From: Propionivibrio sp.
Lineage (GTDB): Bacteria; Pseudomonadota; Gammaproteobacteria; Burkholderiales; Rhodocyclaceae
Assembly: GCA_003249625.1 (NCBI GenBank)
Contig: QKII01000269.1
Span: 1 to 6,796 of the forward strand
DNA length: 6,796 nt
Reading direction: 5' to 3'
A program made the translations under genes and the position numbers. Positions 1-6,193 of the stretch are shown piece by piece (position 1 is the stretch's first letter; the number at the start of each line of letters is the position of its first letter). The notes under the pieces are model-generated. The model made no database searches and was not told the DNA's origin. It was given only the letters and a program-made list of their open reading frames with translations.

Positions 1-1337
1 GCTTCCTCGACCCGCCGCACGGCGATGATCTCCATGCCTGGGATTCCCTGTTTCGGTTTGTTGGCCTCGGGAATCATAGCCCGAGTGAACCCCAGTTTCG
101 CCGCTTCGCGGAGCCGTTCCTGCCCGCGTGGAGCCGGCCGGATTTCCCCCGCCAGACCAACTTCACCAAATACTATAAGTTTATTAGGCAACGCCTTGTT
201 TTTTAGAGAAGAAACAATCGACAAAAGAACGGAAAGGTCGGCCGCCGGCTCGGTGATCTTGACGCCGCCGACAGCGTTTACGAAGACATCTTGGTCAAAG
301 CACAGGATTCCCGCATGGCGATGCAGCACCGCCAGCAGCATCGCCAGTCGTTGCGCGTCGAGACCGACGGTCAGCCGGCGAGGATTCCCATGCGCCTGAT
401 CGACGAGTGCCTGCACCTCAACCAGCAGCGGCCGTGTTCCCTCCTGCGTGACCAGAACGCACGAACCGGGAACCTCTTGCCCGTGCTGGGAGAGAAACAT
501 CGCAGAGGGGTTGTTAACTCCCTTCAGCCCTTTGTCGGTCATGGCAAATACGCCGATTTCGTTGACCGCTCCGTAGCGATTCTTCACCGCACGGATCAGC
601 CGGAAACTGGAATGCGTGTCGCCTTCGAAATAGAGGACAGTGTCAACGATGTGTTCCAGCACCCGAGGACCGGCGAGCGCGCCTTCCTTGGTCACGTGCC
701 CGACCAGGATCACCGTCACGCCAGTTTGCTTGGCCAACCGGGTCAACTGCGCAGCGCATTCGCGCACCTGAGCGACCGATCCCGGCGCTGAACTGAGTTG
801 CTCCGACCAGAGCGTCTGGACCGAATCGATTACCGCGACTTGCGGTTGCTCCGCTTGCAACGTGGAAAGAATCTTTTCAAGGTTAATTTCCGCCAGCAAT
901 TTCAGGCGTCGGGTATCGAGTGCCAGTCGGCGCGCCCGCAAGGCAATCTGCTGACCAGACTCCTCTCCGCTAACGTATAGCACCTGGCTCGATTCACTAA
1001 GCGCTGTCAGCGCCTGCAGTAGCAAGGTGCTCTTGCCGATGCCTGGATCACCACCTATCAGGACAACGCCTCCAGCGACCAGTCCGCCACCGAGCGCACG
1101 GTCAAATTCCCCGATTCCCGTGGGCAAACGGTCCTCCTCACGTGCCTCGATCTCGGAAAGCGTCTGGACCGTGGCCGTTCCCGCCAGCGCTGCAAAGCGG
1201 CGCGAAGTCGCTGGCACGGTTTCGGCCAGCGTCTCCACGAGCGTGTTCCAAACTCCGCATCCCGGGCACTGCCCTTGCCATTTCGACGAGGTTGCGCCGC
1301 ACTCTGTACAGGAATAGACCGTCTTTGACTTGGCCAT
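1..1337 (-). CDS. radA: DNA repair protein RadA (3' end cut by window edge)
   Basis: RadA (Sms) is a RecA-like, DnaB-type cytosolic ATPase that helps process recombination intermediates and drives branch migration with RecA. The frame is open from the ATG at 1337 to position 1, 445 codons with no stop. The family is about 455-460 residues long, so only the last ten or so codons should be missing. An N-terminal C4 zinc finger has C10-x2-C13 and C24-x2-C27. Walker A (GGDPGIGKST) is at residues 95-104 with K102. Walker B ends at D171. The RadA-specific KNRYG motif, usually KNRFG, is at 252-256. Residues from about 350 form the Lon-protease-like domain; TEPAAD (362-367) has Ala where Lon has its catalytic Ser, so it is a scaffold rather than a protease. 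The start lies 3 bp after the alr stop, with a weak GGGA ribosome site inside the end of alr. This implies co-transcription with alr. Confidence 0.96.
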   Translation of the reverse strand, partial: MAKSKTVYSCTECGATSSKWQGQCPGCGVWNTLVETLAETVPATSRRFAALAGTATVQTLSEIEAREEDRLPTGIGEFDRALGGGLVAGGVVLIGGDPGIGKSTLLLQALTALSESSQVLYVSGEESGQQIALRARRLALDTRRLKLLAEINLEKILSTLQAEQPQVAVIDSVQTLWSEQLSSAPGSVAQVRECAAQLTRLAKQTGVTVILVGHVTKEGALAGPRVLEHIVDTVLYFEGDTHSSFRLIRAVKNRYGAVNEIGVFAMTDKGLKGVNNPSAMFLSQHGQEVPGSCVLVTQEGTRPLLVEVQALVDQAHGNPRRLTVGLDAQRLAMLLAVLHRHAGILCFDQDVFVNAVGGVKITEPAADLSVLLSIVSSLKNKALPNKLIVFGEVGLAGEIRPAPRGQERLREAAKLGFTRAMIPEANKPKQGIPGMEIIAVRRVEE

Positions 1338-1340
1338 AAA

Positions 1341-2429
1341 CTACAGTCCCGTTTCTACGATGGGTACCCGTCGAGCCAATGCGCAGAACAGCTCATAACT
1401 GATCGTCCCCGCTGCAGCAGCGACTTCGTCCGCGGGCATGCCCTCGCCCCACAACACCACCGGGCTATCCACGCCCGCTTCGGGGATATCGGTGAGGTCG
1501 CACGCCAGCATATCCATCGACACACGGCCGACCGTCTTCGTACGCCGGCCATTAACGAGAATCGGAGTGCCACTCGGCGCATGGCGAGGATAACCGTCGG
1601 CATAACCGCAGGCCACGATGCCAATCCGGCTCGTCCGAACCGCTTCGAAGGTGCCACCGTATCCCACGCGCTCTCCGGGCTGAATTTCCTGAACAGCCAG
1701 GATACGACTGCTGAGGGTCATCACGGGGCGAAGCCCGAGGCTCTCGGCACTGACATCCGCGAAGGGACTGGCGCCGTAGAGCATGATGCCCGGCCGCACC
1801 CAATCGTGCCCTGTCAGCGGATAACGCATGATGGCGGCCGAGTTGGCCATGCAGACAGGAAGATTCCATCCCTCTGTCATCCGGTGAAAGCGTTCAAGTT
1901 GCCAGTCGATACCCCGCCCGCCATCTGCTTCGGCAAAATGCATCATCAGGGTTGCCGGTCCTACGGCGGTGTTTCGCGCCAATTCCTGCCGCAGCACCGG
2001 AATCTGGTCTGGAGTAAAACCGAGACGGTTCATCCCTGTGTTCAACTTGATATAGATCGGCATTCGTACCGGCAATGCCGCTGCCTGGATCATGTGCAAC
2101 TGTTCGATACGATGAACCGCTACCGTCAGCCCGTATTCAGCACAAACCGGCAAATCGACGGGTTCGAAAAAACCTTCCAGCAGCAGGATAGGCTGGCGGA
2201 ACCCTGCGTCACGCAACGCTACCGCTGCTTCGATTTCGAGCAGGGCGAACCCGTCGGCAGTTTCTCGCAGTGCGCTGGCCACCCGCATCAAGCCATGACC
2301 GTAAGCATCCGCCTTGACTACGGCCCAAGCCTTGGCGGCTGAATCGGGAGTGGCCACTCGGTGCTTGGCGACTAGGTAGTTATGTTGGACAGCGTTTACA
2401 TCGATACGCGCTTGGATCGGGCGGGGCAT
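1341..2429 (-). CDS. alr: Alanine racemase (PLP-dependent)
   Basis: Alanine racemase interconverts L- and D-alanine with pyridoxal phosphate in the cytosol, supplying D-Ala for peptidoglycan. The 362-residue protein has normal family length and both expected domains: an N-terminal TIM barrel and a C-terminal beta domain. K39 in AVVKADAYGHG is the PLP-binding lysine that acts as one catalytic base. Y257 in RVGYGGTF is the opposing catalytic tyrosine. K128 and R135 in the IKLNTGMNRLGF stretch, S197 in ANSAA, R212 in RPGIMLYG and the GRVSMDM block (301-307) match conserved active-site segments. The ATG at 2429 has only a weak AAGG ribosome site about 10 bp upstream. The gene is first in a probable alr-radA unit and is divergent from lplT. 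From the sequence alone I cannot tell alr from the catabolic paralogue dadX. The absence of dadA nearby favours the biosynthetic gene. Confidence 0.97.
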   Translation of the reverse strand: MPRPIQARIDVNAVQHNYLVAKHRVATPDSAAKAWAVVKADAYGHGLMRVASALRETADGFALLEIEAAVALRDAGFRQPILLLEGFFEPVDLPVCAEYGLTVAVHRIEQLHMIQAAALPVRMPIYIKLNTGMNRLGFTPDQIPVLRQELARNTAVGPATLMMHFAEADGGRGIDWQLERFHRMTEGWNLPVCMANSAAIMRYPLTGHDWVRPGIMLYGASPFADVSAESLGLRPVMTLSSRILAVQEIQPGERVGYGGTFEAVRTSRIGIVACGYADGYPRHAPSGTPILVNGRRTKTVGRVSMDMLACDLTDIPEAGVDSPVVLWGEGMPADEVAAAAGTISYELFCALARRVPIVETGL

Positions 2430-2515
2430 GACTTTTCGGCCTTGTTGAAAATTCGAATGATTCGGACAGTCAGGAAATCAACTTGGCATTTTGCCTCAAA
2501 GATACGAGCATGTCT

Positions 2516-2530
2516 TTTCACGATGTGAAA
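2516..2530. promoter_or_regulatory. Perfect 6-3-6 inverted repeat, candidate operator
   Basis: TTTCAC-GAT-GTGAAA is a perfect dyad with 6-bp arms centred on 2523. It lies about 50 bp upstream of the predicted lplT transcription start and about 95 bp upstream of the alr start codon. That position suits an activator or a shared regulator site. It does not match the CRP, FNR, LexA or PurR consensus as I know them. A dyad of this size can arise by chance, so the assignment rests on position. Confidence 0.35.
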
Positions 2531-2558
2531 TCCTACGTGTATCTACTTATGAGTTTCG

Positions 2559-2567
2559 TGGTATAAC
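2559..2567 (+). promoter_or_regulatory. Extended -10 promoter of lplT
   Basis: TGG-TATAAC matches the extended -10 form TGn-TATAAT at all but the last base. No good -35 hexamer lies 16-18 bp upstream, which is normal for extended -10 promoters. Transcription should begin near 2574, giving a leader of about 28 nt before the ATG at 2602. Confidence 0.5.
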
Positions 2568-2601
2568 GCCAGACTTGATAAAAAAGAGTGGTCGGATTTC
2601 G

Positions 2602-3867
2602 ATGCCTTTCGGCTTCTATATCATCATGGCGGCGCAATTTTTTTCCGCGCTTGCCGACAACGCCTTGCTGATCGTCGCCATTGCTGCCCTGCGTGAAATG
2701 CACGCTCCCCCAGCCTACGAACCGCTTCTGAAGACCTTCTTCACCGTTTCCTATGTTGCGCTGGCGGCTTTTGTCGGGGCTTTTGCCGACTCGATGCCGA
2801 AAGGTCGGGTCATGTTCATCAGCAACGCCATCAAGGTTATCGGGTGCGCGATGATGCTCTTTCACGTTCATCCGCTGATAGCCTACGCTGTGGTCGGACT
2901 CGGCGCCGCCGCCTACTCTCCGGCAAAATACGGCATCCTTACCGAGTACCTTCCGCACCGCCTGCTTGTCATCGCCAACGGCTGGATCGAAGGCCTGACA
3001 GTTGGCGCCATCATCCTGGGCGTGGTGATCGGCGGCACACTGATCCAGCCTGGGGTAGCGCACAAGCTTCTCAGCTTCGACCTTCCTCTGATCGATACGG
3101 GTATCGATTCTGTTGGAGAGATGGCCCTCGGTTTCGTCGGCGTTTTCTATATCATTGCCGCCTTGTTCAATCTCCGTGTGCCGGACACAGGCGTCGACCA
3201 TAAGGTACTGCACAAGAATCCGTGGTACCTGGTTCGCGAATTCAACCATTGTCTTGTACTGCTTTGGCGGGACCGCCTGGGACAGATATCACTAGCCGTA
3301 ACGACACTCTTCTGGGGCGCGGGAGCAACCCTCCAGTTCATCGTAATCAAATGGGCAGAGGTGTCCCTTGGTCTCGGCCTGTCCAAATCGAGCATGCTGC
3401 AAGGAGTCGTTGCAGTCGGCGTTGCCATCGGCGCCATCACTGCGGCCAAGGCCATTACGCTGCGCAAATCAGTCAAGGTAATCCCTCTAGGCATTGCCAT
3501 GGGGCTGATCGTGCTGGTCATGAACTTTGTTCACCACACCTGGATGGCTGTTCCCCTGCTGATATTCATCGGCGCCCTGTCCGGCTACTTCGTCGTGCCG
3601 ATGAACGCCCTGCTGCAACATCGCGGCCACATCCTGATGGGCGCAGGCCACTCGATCGCCGTACAGAATTTCAACGAGAACCTGTCGATCCTGATCATGA
3701 CTGGACTTTACTACCTGATGGTCAAGGCCAATCTGTCGATCTACTGGGTCATCACCCTGTTCGGGTTGTTCGTGAGTGGATCTATGCTTCTCGTCAAACG
3801 CCTGCATGAAGCCAACCAGCGCGAACACGACGACGTAATCCACCTGGACGACAACGGGGCACACTGA
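2602..3867 (+). CDS. lplT: Lysophospholipid transporter LplT (MFS)
   Basis: LplT is an inner-membrane major-facilitator protein that flips lysophospholipids, chiefly lyso-phosphatidylethanolamine, to the cytosolic face. There an acyltransferase (Aas in E. coli) re-acylates them. From the ATG at 2602 the protein has 421 residues with many hydrophobic segments. Family blocks are clear: AQFFSALADNALL (11-23) with the conserved Asp19, a KGRVMF loop (68-73), SPAKYGIL (106-113), FWGAG (237-241), VVPMNALLQ (331-339) and SIAVQNFNEN (351-360). A loop at about 148-178 is longer than I recall in E. coli LplT (397 residues). The C-terminus is a charged cytosolic tail. An in-frame ATG exists at 2491, but it lies upstream of the predicted promoter and adds 37 residues unlike the family. 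No aas follows, so the acyltransferase must be elsewhere. The ribosome site is weak. Confidence 0.93.
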   Translation: MPFGFYIIMAAQFFSALADNALLIVAIAALREMHAPPAYEPLLKTFFTVSYVALAAFVGAFADSMPKGRVMFISNAIKVIGCAMMLFHVHPLIAYAVVGLGAAAYSPAKYGILTEYLPHRLLVIANGWIEGLTVGAIILGVVIGGTLIQPGVAHKLLSFDLPLIDTGIDSVGEMALGFVGVFYIIAALFNLRVPDTGVDHKVLHKNPWYLVREFNHCLVLLWRDRLGQISLAVTTLFWGAGATLQFIVIKWAEVSLGLGLSKSSMLQGVVAVGVAIGAITAAKAITLRKSVKVIPLGIAMGLIVLVMNFVHHTWMAVPLLIFIGALSGYFVVPMNALLQHRGHILMGAGHSIAVQNFNENLSILIMTGLYYLMVKANLSIYWVITLFGLFVSGSMLLVKRLHEANQREHDDVIHLDDNGAH

Positions 3868-3880
3868 GCGATATTCGCTC
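3866..3880. terminator. Hairpin between convergent lplT and glycosylase genes
   Basis: GAGCGA-TAT-TCGCTC is a perfect 6-bp stem with a 3-nt loop. It begins inside the lplT stop codon and lies 16 bp past the stop of the opposing gene. It is symmetrical, so it could serve both transcripts, but neither strand has a T-run after it. It is either a weak or factor-dependent end signal or a 3'-end stabilising hairpin. Confidence 0.3.
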
Positions 3881-3895
3881 GCGCTCCTGCCGTTA

Positions 3896-4681
3896 TTACC
3901 TTTCGCGCGCTGATTTCATCAGCCCGCGCGCCCGACACAAGTCTTCCCAGGCCTTGGCCTTGTCCGGCAGGTTGCGCAACAGATAGGCCGGATGATAGGT
4001 AACCACCACCGGGATATCGCGCTCTCCGTCGCGATAAGCCAGCGTTTTCCCCCGCAAGCTGGCAAGCGAACCACTGTCGCCAAGTACCGAATTGACCGCC
4101 GCACGGCCAAGCAGCACGATAAGCTTGGGCTGGATCAGTGCAATCTGCCGCTGCAGGTACGGGAAACAGGCAGCCATTTCCGCCGTTTCCGGCGTCCGGT
4201 TTCCCGGCGGACGACATTTCACCGCATTTGCGATGTACACGTCTTCGCCTCGTTTGAGATCAATGGCCGCCAGCATGGCGTCGAGCAGTTTTCCCGCCTG
4301 CCCGACGAAGGGCTCGCCACGTGCATCCTCCTCGGCCCCGGGGCCCTCACCAATGAACAACCAACTCGCCTGCTCATCGCCCACGCCGGGGACAGCCTGT
4401 TTCCGCTGTGCACACAATCCGCAATTACGGCAGTCGGCAATGCAGTTGCGCAACGCATCCCAGTTCATTTGAGCAATGCCATCTGACGACCGCTGCGCCG
4501 ATTCGTGTTGAATCAGCGCTCTTTCCTGAAAAGCAGTTCTCTCAGTAGAAGCAGAAGCGGTTGTCGAGACTTCTCGAACCTTCTCGGCAACAGACAAGCG
4601 CGCGATTTGCGGCCGGTCGCGTAGTATCCAAACCGGCGAAAGCCCCATTTCTTCGAGCAGTTCTTTTTGCGACAAGCTCAT
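3896..4681 (-). CDS. Family 4 uracil-DNA glycosylase, [4Fe-4S] type
   Basis: This enzyme removes uracil from DNA and starts base-excision repair of deaminated cytosine. The protein has 261 residues. The catalytic part (about 77-261) carries CRNCGLCAQRKQAVPGVG (84-101), the GEGPGAEED motif (111-119), GEPFVGQAGKLLD (122-134), NAVKCRPPGNRTP (152-164) and HPAYLLR (230-236). C84, C87, C156 and C172 have family-4 iron-sulphur ligand spacing; C156 to C172 is 16 residues, as I recall for the Thermus enzyme. C80 and C90 are extra cysteines beside the first pair. No KRRIH insertion follows NAVKC, so it is not UdgX. Residues 1-76 hold a short LLEEMGLSPVWILR motif, typical of proteobacterial 'SPO1 DNA polymerase-related' homologues, then a low-complexity Ser/Thr/Glu linker. 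The start overlaps the rimI stop by 4 bp (ATGA), with GAGG 7 bp upstream. It is the last gene of the tsaB-rimI unit. Confidence 0.93.
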   Translation of the reverse strand: MSLSQKELLEEMGLSPVWILRDRPQIARLSVAEKVREVSTTASASTERTAFQERALIQHESAQRSSDGIAQMNWDALRNCIADCRNCGLCAQRKQAVPGVGDEQASWLFIGEGPGAEEDARGEPFVGQAGKLLDAMLAAIDLKRGEDVYIANAVKCRPPGNRTPETAEMAACFPYLQRQIALIQPKLIVLLGRAAVNSVLGDSGSLASLRGKTLAYRDGERDIPVVVTYHPAYLLRNLPDKAKAWEDLCRARGLMKSARER

Positions 4682-5154
4682 GCGCTTGCCTCGACCAAAA
4701 CATGGGTAAGCACCAGTGCGTCTTCACGACCGGACGCTGCCGGGTAGTAGCCGCGCCGCACGCCGATCTGGACGAAACCGAAATGGCGGTAGAGCGCCAG
4801 AGCGCTGGTGTTTGACGGCCGCACTTCGAGCAGCAAGGTTACCGCCCGTCCACGCCGTGCAATTTCCATCGCGTGACGGAGCAACCGGGCACCAAATCCC
4901 AGCCCCTGACGCTTCTCGGCAACGCTGATGTTGAGCAAATGCGCCTCATCGACAGCCAGCATGAGCACGAAATACCCGACCAGTTCGCCGCCAATCCGAC
5001 ACACCCAGCAACTGTAACCGCTGGCGATCGAGTCGGCGAAGTTGGCTCGGCTCCAAGGATGCGAATAAACACGGTATTCAATCCGCAACACCTCGTCGAG
5101 ATCGCGCTCGACCATCGGCATCAACTCAACCGCCGGCTCAAGGATGGCGTTCAT
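4678..5154 (-). CDS. rimI: Ribosomal protein S18 alanine N-acetyltransferase RimI
   Basis: RimI is a cytosolic GNAT enzyme that moves acetyl from acetyl-CoA to the N-terminal alanine of ribosomal protein S18. The 158-residue protein spans a single GNAT domain. The acetyl-CoA pyrophosphate loop is R82-Q83-G84-L85-G86-F87-G88 in VAEKRQGLGFGARLL. LLLEVRPSN carries E110, equivalent to the catalytic Glu103 of E. coli RimI, and LYRHFGF carries Y122, equivalent to Tyr115. RRGYYP and GREDALVL near the C-terminus are typical of RimI rather than a generic acetyltransferase. The start is clear: a full AAGGAGG Shine-Dalgarno sequence at 5170-5164 lies 9 bp upstream of the ATG. That ATG shares one base with the tsaB stop (TAATG), so translational coupling is likely. 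It overlaps the downstream glycosylase gene by 4 bp. Confidence 0.95.
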   Translation of the reverse strand: MNAILEPAVELMPMVERDLDEVLRIEYRVYSHPWSRANFADSIASGYSCWVCRIGGELVGYFVLMLAVDEAHLLNISVAEKRQGLGFGARLLRHAMEIARRGRAVTLLLEVRPSNTSALALYRHFGFVQIGVRRGYYPAASGREDALVLTHVLVEASA

Positions 5155-5831
5155 TACGCCTTGCCTCCTTCGGCCAAACGCTCGGCGACAGTTTTTGCAA
5201 CCTTGTCGCGAACGTAAAGCGGCGCGGCGTCAGCGGGATCAATACATTCACCGCGCTCCATGCGTGGGCCTGCAAGACGAGCCACGAGGCCGGCATGCGG
5301 CATGACTTCAGGTTTCCACGTCGACACCACCGTTCCAAGGCGTTCTCGCAATGCCGGATAGACGGAAATGCCATTCCCGCACGCGCACCATCCGGCTGAG
5401 TCGGGGAGTGGAACCGATTCCGGCGGATAAACCCCGATGTCACCCTGCACGACGCCGTTGACGAAAAGCCCGAAATACACCTCACCCATGCGCGCGTCGA
5501 GAGCCACAATGACCTGCTCGCACTCGACAGCGAGCGCCATCGCTTCCAGGGTCCCGACGCCTAGCAACGGAAAACCACGCGCGACCGCCAACCCTTGTGC
5601 GACACCACAGGACACACGAAGTCCGGTGAACGACCCTGGCCCCGCACCAAATGCAATGCCTTCGAGGTCCGCAAACGTCAGGCCTTCTTCTTTGAGCATG
5701 GCCTCGGCGGCTGGTAACAACGAGGCGGAATTGGACAAATCATCCGGACAACTGCGAGCAACAACACGCCCGTTGCTCCAAAGCGCGACAGAACCCGGAT
5801 CGGTTGCAGTTTCGAGGGCAAGGATTTTCAT
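5154..5831 (-). CDS. tsaB: tRNA t6A biosynthesis subunit TsaB
   Basis: TsaB (YeaZ) is the non-catalytic partner of TsaD and TsaE. Together they attach threonylcarbamoyl to A37 of ANN-decoding tRNAs, an essential step. From the ATG at 5831 the protein has 225 residues, near the 231 of E. coli TsaB, and begins MKILALETAT like the family. Conserved blocks are GAGPGSFTGLRV (62-73), GVAQGLAVA (76-84), DARMGEVYFG (112-121) and the C-terminal PLYVRDKVAKT (204-214). In DLSNSASLLP (31-40) Asn34 sits where many homologues, including E. coli, have His. TsaB is not the catalytic subunit, so this need not impair it. An in-frame ATG at 5897 would add 22 basic residues absent from the family, so I reject it. 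The gene is first in a tsaB-rimI-glycosylase operon, shares one base with rimI, and has no strong ribosome site. Confidence 0.94.
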   Translation of the reverse strand: MKILALETATDPGSVALWSNGRVVARSCPDDLSNSASLLPAAEAMLKEEGLTFADLEGIAFGAGPGSFTGLRVSCGVAQGLAVARGFPLLGVGTLEAMALAVECEQVIVALDARMGEVYFGLFVNGVVQGDIGVYPPESVPLPDSAGWCACGNGISVYPALRERLGTVVSTWKPEVMPHAGLVARLAGPRMERGECIDPADAAPLYVRDKVAKTVAERLAEGGKA

Positions 5832-5867
5832 GGGCCAGTATTTTACCCGCACTACCTTTCTCAGCCT

Positions 5868-5882
5868 CCCGCTTTTCGCGGG
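5868..5882 (-). other. Small stem-loop in the tsaB leader
   Basis: On the minus strand CCCGC-GAAAA-GCGGG forms a 5-bp G+C stem about 37 bp upstream of the tsaB start. It has no following T-run, so it is not a plain terminator. It may be a leader or mRNA-stability element, or chance in G+C-rich DNA. Confidence 0.2.
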
Positions 5883-5959
5883 ATCTCTTACCCTCATCGG
5901 GGTGGCTCAAGAGATGCAGACGCAATAAACCAAACGTTCCAGACTGTTACATACCGGTC

Positions 5960-5997
5960 AAAAAACCAGCGCGATAACGCCACAGATTCGCGACTGG
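5960..5997 (-). terminator. Rho-independent terminator, minus strand
   Basis: Read on the minus strand, CCAG, a bulged T and CGCGA pair with TCGCG and CTGG across a 13-nt loop (9 bp in total). The stem is followed at once by six T residues (5965-5960). This is the layout of an intrinsic terminator. The only upstream minus-strand gene in view is the Lon-type protease, ending at 6194, so this would end its transcript and insulate tsaB. The single bulge and rather long loop lower the certainty. Confidence 0.5.
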
Positions 5998-6046
5998 ACT
6001 CCCGATAAGATTCGAGCCGTCAACTAAATGAAATCACCATCAAGCG

Positions 6047-6054
6047 AAAGGAAG
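6047..6054 (+). promoter_or_regulatory. Ribosome binding site of the small membrane gene
   Basis: AAAGGAAG includes the core AAGGA ending 7 bp before the ATG at 6060. It is one of the best ribosome sites in the window and the main reason to accept the short reading frame that follows. Confidence 0.6.
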
Positions 6055-6059
6055 CAACC

Positions 6060-6170
6060 ATGACCTCTTTGACCGATCTCGCCGCCATCGTCACCCTTGT
6101 TGCCCTCGTCGTCCTCCCCCTCGCCATCGATGCCTACCTTCACGTGCGCGACCACCGGGTAATGCAATAA
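6060..6170 (+). CDS. Small single-pass membrane protein, unrecognised
   Basis: The frame runs from ATG 6060 to TAA 6168-6170, 36 residues, starting MTSLTDLAAIVTL and ending HVRDHRVMQ. Residues 8-25 are almost all Ala, Ile, Val, Leu and Pro and can cross the membrane once. The N-terminus has one acid residue and the C-terminal tail has basic and His residues, suggesting N-out/C-in topology by the positive-inside rule. An AAGGA site 7 bp upstream supports translation. I do not recognise the protein. It has the size and style of small subunits such as KdpF, CydX or CcoQ, but no matching partner gene is in view and no diagnostic motif is present. It stands alone on the plus strand, convergent with the protease gene 23 bp away. 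No clear promoter was found. Confidence 0.6.
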   Translation: MTSLTDLAAIVTLVALVVLPLAIDAYLHVRDHRVMQ

Positions 6171-6193
6171 CTTCTGACAGGAACACAACTGAC

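Larger units (their letters stand above)
2430..2601. promoter_or_regulatory. Divergent alr / lplT control region
   Basis: This 172-bp spacer separates two divergent genes and must hold the promoters for both. It is more A+T-rich than its flanks. On the plus strand I see an extended -10 for lplT and a perfect dyad just upstream, listed separately. On the minus strand no convincing promoter for alr was found. The best -10-like hexamer (TATCTT, near 2497-2502) lies 19 bp from a TTCACA hexamer, which is too far for a standard sigma-70 promoter. Confidence 0.6.

Noticed and set aside
25..1339. Several plus-strand frames across radA
   Set aside because: The minus strand encodes an uninterrupted RadA with all signature motifs; the plus-strand frames are low-complexity shadows.
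1581..2342. 253-codon plus-strand frame antisense to alr
   Set aside because: It mirrors a well-conserved alr gene, its protein resembles nothing I know, and long antisense frames are usual in G+C-rich coding DNA.
2491..2601. Upstream start for LplT adding 37 residues
   Set aside because: The segment lies over the dyad and the extended -10, does not resemble LplT N-termini, and the ATG at 2602 leads directly into the first membrane segment.
2533..3249. 238-codon minus-strand frame over lplT
   Set aside because: It is the shadow of conserved transmembrane coding sequence, shows no domain motif and crosses the lplT promoter.
3896..4681. UdgX-type covalent uracil-binding protein
   Set aside because: The KRRIH-containing insertion that defines UdgX is absent; the sequence runs from NAVKC directly into RPPGNRTP as in family 4.
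5840..5845. TAAAAT as a minus-strand -10 for tsaB
   Set aside because: It matches 5 of 6 bases, but transcription would begin at the start codon and there is no -35 hexamer.
5832..5897. Upstream start for TsaB adding 22 residues
   Set aside because: The family begins at the MKILALETAT segment; the extra residues are basic, lie over a hairpin and have no homologous counterpart that I know.
6060..6170. Small gene as CcoQ, CydX or KdpF
   Set aside because: Only size and hydrophobicity agree; there is no diagnostic residue pattern and no cytochrome oxidase or Kdp gene in the window.
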